This document shows, piece by piece, positions 60,880 through 64,000 of a stretch of 64,000 nucleotides of DNA (its first letter is position 1; each line of letters starts with the position of its first letter). The DNA comes from Eunapius fragilis. Its lineage: Eukaryota; Porifera; Demospongiae; Spongillida; Spongillidae. The stretch spans positions 692,693 through 756,692 of the forward strand of contig OY811982.1 of assembly GCA_963681505.1 (NCBI GenBank), given 5' to 3'. The notes beneath the pieces are model-generated. The model made no database searches. It saw only the letters and a list, made by a program, of their open reading frames with translations, and was not told the origin of the DNA. Both the position numbers and the translations under genes were made by a program.

Positions 60880-62820
60880 CTACTCTGCAGCATAAGCTTT
60901 TGTTGAGGCATCACAAAATCCCTGTAAGCTGTATGTGGCCACTCTGTCATCACTGTTCACAGAATACCATCTTGGAATGGAGAAGAGTGGCACCCCTTCT
61001 AGTGAAACTACTAGCTCGTTCCACTGTTTCAATGTTTCTCCAGAAAGAGGTTCATCCCAACCAATTTTTAATTGCCACAAACTCTGAGCCATCATTTTTA
61101 GTTGAACAGTAATGGGTGATATTATGCCCAATGGATCATAGAATTTTGCCGCAATACTCACGACAGATCTCTTTGTGACATGGATCTTCTTGGCTAGATC
61201 AACGACAGGCTTCACATTGAACAGAAGTTCATCCCTTGCAGTATCCCAGCAAACCCCAAGGATCCTTTTCTCGTAGTTGTCATCTTCCAATTTGCAGCCA
61301 AGCACATCCTTTGCATATGTGGCATCCTCTTCCGTTATCTTGTGTTCACAATTAAGTGCAGGGCTCTTCAGATGCTTTTCTTCCTCTTCGATTCTAGCCT
61401 GTAGCTGAAAATCGTTGGACACGAATTTCCTAATGTTAAATCCACTCTCCAAGAGCCTCTTTTTTGTCTTCAAATACAGCTGGAAAACATCTTCTATGTC
61501 ATTCCCTCCATACGTCACATCATCCACATATATTGCACGAAGAAACCTGGCCACAAATTCTGAATCCTCGGTTTCATATTTTCTAATGTGGTGATTCAAT
61601 GTTGCGTTGAGCAGAAATGGACTTGCAGACACACCAAACACAACTCTGGTAAATCTCAACACCAATAACTCTGGGAAATCCTTCTCGATGTTGTCCACCC
61701 ACAAGAACCGCAAAACATCTCTGTCTTCATTCCACACCGACACCATTAGAAATGCTTTCTCAATGTCCCCAATCAGGGCAATTTTGTGGCATCTAAATCG
61801 AAGAATGATATCAAAAATATTTTGGTCAAATGTTGGTCCACTGTAGAGGCACTCGTTCAGAGACGGTCCATCCTGTCGAGCGGAGGCATCATATACAACT
61901 CTCAGTTTCGTCGTCTGTTTGTCCTTTCTGATAACAGGATGATGAGGTAGATAGTGAACTCGTTCTGCCTTGCTATTCCACGGATCTGAAACAATTTCTA
62001 CAATACCCTTGCGAATCTGTTCCTGAATAACTGCGTCATACTCTTTCAGTATATGCGGGTCATTCCGTAAACGCTTCAACAGTCCAAGAAGCCTTTTGTG
62101 ACACAACTGTAGGTTGTCAGATTGCAGAAAACATGCTTCTTTCCATGGCAAGCGGACTTCATACCTGTTCTCCTTAAAGTGCACAGTTTCAAGAAACTTC
62201 TCATAAGGTGAAGACTCTTCATCCTTGACTCCTAGTGTCTCAACTTCCAAAAACAACTTCACTTGCTTTTCAAGCTCACTTTCTTCAGTCCTCGTGGACA
62301 CAGCTGCATTCAAAGTGTGAGTAACCAGGAGACTGCTGGCTGAAGATATTTCACTATGTGATCCAGAAATAGGTCCAGACAGTACCCATCCAAACTTCGT
62401 AAACAAAGCTGTAGGGCCATTACCAGCACTTCTTTTGATTTTGTTTGTTACAAAACTCCAGTATAGATCAGCACCTAGAAGTATGTTGATCTCAAGAATA
62501 TGATCGTCAGGTTGAGTAGGGTCAGCCAGTTCAAGTCCTGAGAGATAAGAGTACTGCTCAGCAGCATATGTGACATGTTGTCCTGTCAATGGTTCACATA
62601 TCATAGGCACCTCCAGTAGAACCACAGTGGTTTCTTTTCCATCCTTCAGCTTCATTCTAACCTTGACCACATCGCAAGTCTGCATTTTCTCTGTCTCGGA
62701 GCCAAAGGTCTTTATAAGCAAAGTCTCTTTCTGCTCTGTTTTCAATGAAAGTGCTTCCCTCAACTTGTGGGATATATACGAACGCTGACTTCCGCTATCC
62801 AGTATTGCTCTGGTTACCAT
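60880..62820 (-). pseudogene. BEL/Pao protease and reverse transcriptase
   Basis: This is 646 codons. Protease: RAILDSGSQRSYISHKL (LDSGS). RT: LRVVYDASARQDGPSLNECL, IALIGDIEKAFLMVSVWNED and FLRAIYVDDVTYG (YVDD box), then DPLGIISPITVQLKMMAQSL and FCDASTKAYAA (start of RNase H). Two frame changes at about 60880-60800 separate it from the integrase frame. Confidence 0.93.
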
Positions 62821-63986
62821 GACTGGCTTATATTGGCTATGTCTGGGTTGTAGACTAATACCCTTGCTGTCTGCAGGAGTACTGAGGTTTTAGCATTGAC
62901 GTACATCGATACAACAGCAGTTTCACCCCCTTTGGTTGTCTGATTACATGGAGTTCGTGTGGGTTGTACCTGTTGTGCTGCACCCTGGTCTTTGTTGCAG
63001 ATAGTTATATGGTGTCTTCCTTGACACTTTGAGCATCTCTTCGAGGATCGACAGTTTTTGCTCAAATGATGTTTCCGCAAGCAGAGGAAGCATCTTCCTG
63101 CCTTGATCAGTATCTGCTTTCGATGACCCACATCTGTGACCTTCGCACAAACTTCCGATGTGTGTGACTGTCCACAAAAACAGCAGTTGATGGTAGATTC
63201 TCCAGTCAGTAGTGAAGATGCTGTTGGTACATCCTTCACAGGTTTCTTCCCTTGAAAGGTAGACATAGTGCACACCGCTGCTCTTTCACGTGCTTCCAAT
63301 TCTTTTTGGAATATTTCCATCACCTTTGCCAAGTTCCATTCTTCATCAGTGATCTCCCCTGTTACCATCACTCTCAGTTCAGGTGGCAATCTGTTAAGTA
63401 GAACCGATGCCAAGAGGCTGCCATAGGAATCAGAGGATATGCCCAAAGAACGTAGATTTCTGATGCGAGTTTCCACAGTATCGTAAAGGTGACGAAGACC
63501 CTTCAAATTCAGTATTGAGGTAACTGCTTCCAGGTTGAGAAGCTCTTCCATATGTTTGGAAACAATTTGCTGATTATTGCCAAAGCGTTGCTTCAGAACT
63601 GACACTGCCTCTTCATAATTTGCACTGGTGAGTGCCAAGCCTGCTACAGCATCTGCAGCTCCCTTCTCCAATAAAGAGTTCAGGTAATTGAACTTGTCGA
63701 CGTTGGACAGCTCCGTATTACTGTGTATAGCTGTATTGAACGAGTCCCAAAAACTTGACCACTGGGTGATGTCACCGTTAAATTTCCTCAAAGTAAGCTT
63801 TGGAAGTTTTATTCTCGGTCTTCTGTTGGCGCCATTTTCTTGTGCTGGTTGACATGAGGAGTGACGCGAGGAATTCGAGAGCACGGGCGATGATGAACGT
63901 GATGATTCTGTCGAACACGGTAGAACTTCCAAGGTCGACGCGTCTTTTCCCTTCGTCTTAAGCGCACCTTCTAATTCGAACACCAT
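62814..63986 (-). pseudogene. BEL/Pao Gag-like (DUF1759) with zinc knuckles
   Basis: This is 390 codons. KLPKLTLRKFNGDITQWSSF and LLEKGAADAVAGLALTSANY are the DUF1759 Gag core. CCFCGQSHTSEVC, then CFLCLRKHHLSKNC and CSKCQGRHHITIC, form a zinc-knuckle series. The frame stops at 62814 next to the protease frame (overlap of a few bases, different frame). The start is near the window edge; the N-terminus may continue beyond. Confidence 0.9.
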
Positions 63987-64000
63987 TGTCTGTAGTTGCG

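Larger units (their letters stand above)
58576..64000 (-). mobile_element. BEL/Pao LTR retrotransposon, decayed, running off the window
   Basis: The minus-strand order is Gag (DUF1759 with zinc knuckles), protease, RT, RNase H, integrase and DUF5641, the BEL/Pao plan. A purine tract (minus strand GGGGGAGGA, about 58728-58736) precedes a probable 3' LTR from 58727 leftwards. At least four frame changes are present. It is inserted upstream of the first visible exon of the kinase gene, in the same orientation. The 5' LTR is outside the window. Confidence 0.9.

Overview
This window is animal genomic DNA, and most of it is interspersed and tandem repeat. The only complete-looking host gene is a receptor tyrosine kinase with short GT-AG introns. 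Several other traits point to a sponge (Porifera), plausibly the demosponge Amphimedon queenslandica: the kinase architecture (Sema, PSI, IPT/TIG, one membrane helix, kinase), dense 50-150 bp introns, many MITEs, and Ginger, hAT, CACTA, Copia, Gypsy and BEL/Pao elements. The species is inference. No bacterial operon, rRNA, tRNA or CRISPR array was recognised.

Layout. 1-1.65 kb: remnant of a Ginger1-type transposon (integrase GPY tail, Ulp1-like protease, PHD finger). 2.0-7.05 kb: an internally deleted hAT element, a TTAA-flanked piggyBac-type non-autonomous element, a fold-back repeat and a TIR element with palindromic subterminal units. 7.7-8.3 kb: a 200-N gap between duplicated poly-G sequences. 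9-12 kb: CA/GT arrays, a dead LINE 3' end and satellites. 12.2-14.3 kb: a MITE plus a proline-rich ORF block that recurs at 53.4-54.2 kb, then a repeat that recurs inverted at 45.3-46.5 kb. 15.6-18.1 kb: hAT (ZMYM1-like) fragments in opposite orientations. 19.1-22.1 kb: about 86 copies of a 33-bp minisatellite behind one exon-like segment. 22.2-23.4 kb: a TA-flanked transposon with an empty-site paralogue nearby. 25.2-26.0 kb: 166-bp tandem repeats. 27.2-29.1 kb: about 113 copies of a 17-bp minisatellite.

29.2-45 kb is a nested transposon complex. A decayed CACTA (TNP2-type) transposase on the minus strand lies head-to-head with a plus-strand multi-exon gene. That gene appears to be split by a Ty1/Copia element. 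The Copia element is itself split by a Ty3/Gypsy element (minus strand, 4-bp target duplication) and by a 2.2-kb unclassified TIR transposon (41-bp perfect TIRs, 7-bp target duplication).

47.0-58.6 kb holds the receptor kinase gene on the minus strand. I resolve 24 exons whose splice phases all agree, giving 1,578 codons; the first exon(s), with the signal peptide, lie beyond the window. Its 3.7-kb fifth intron carries several repeats, including a 77-bp MITE with a 9-bp target duplication. 58.6-64.0 kb is a BEL/Pao retrotransposon inserted upstream of the first visible kinase exon, probably in an intron, and running off the window edge.
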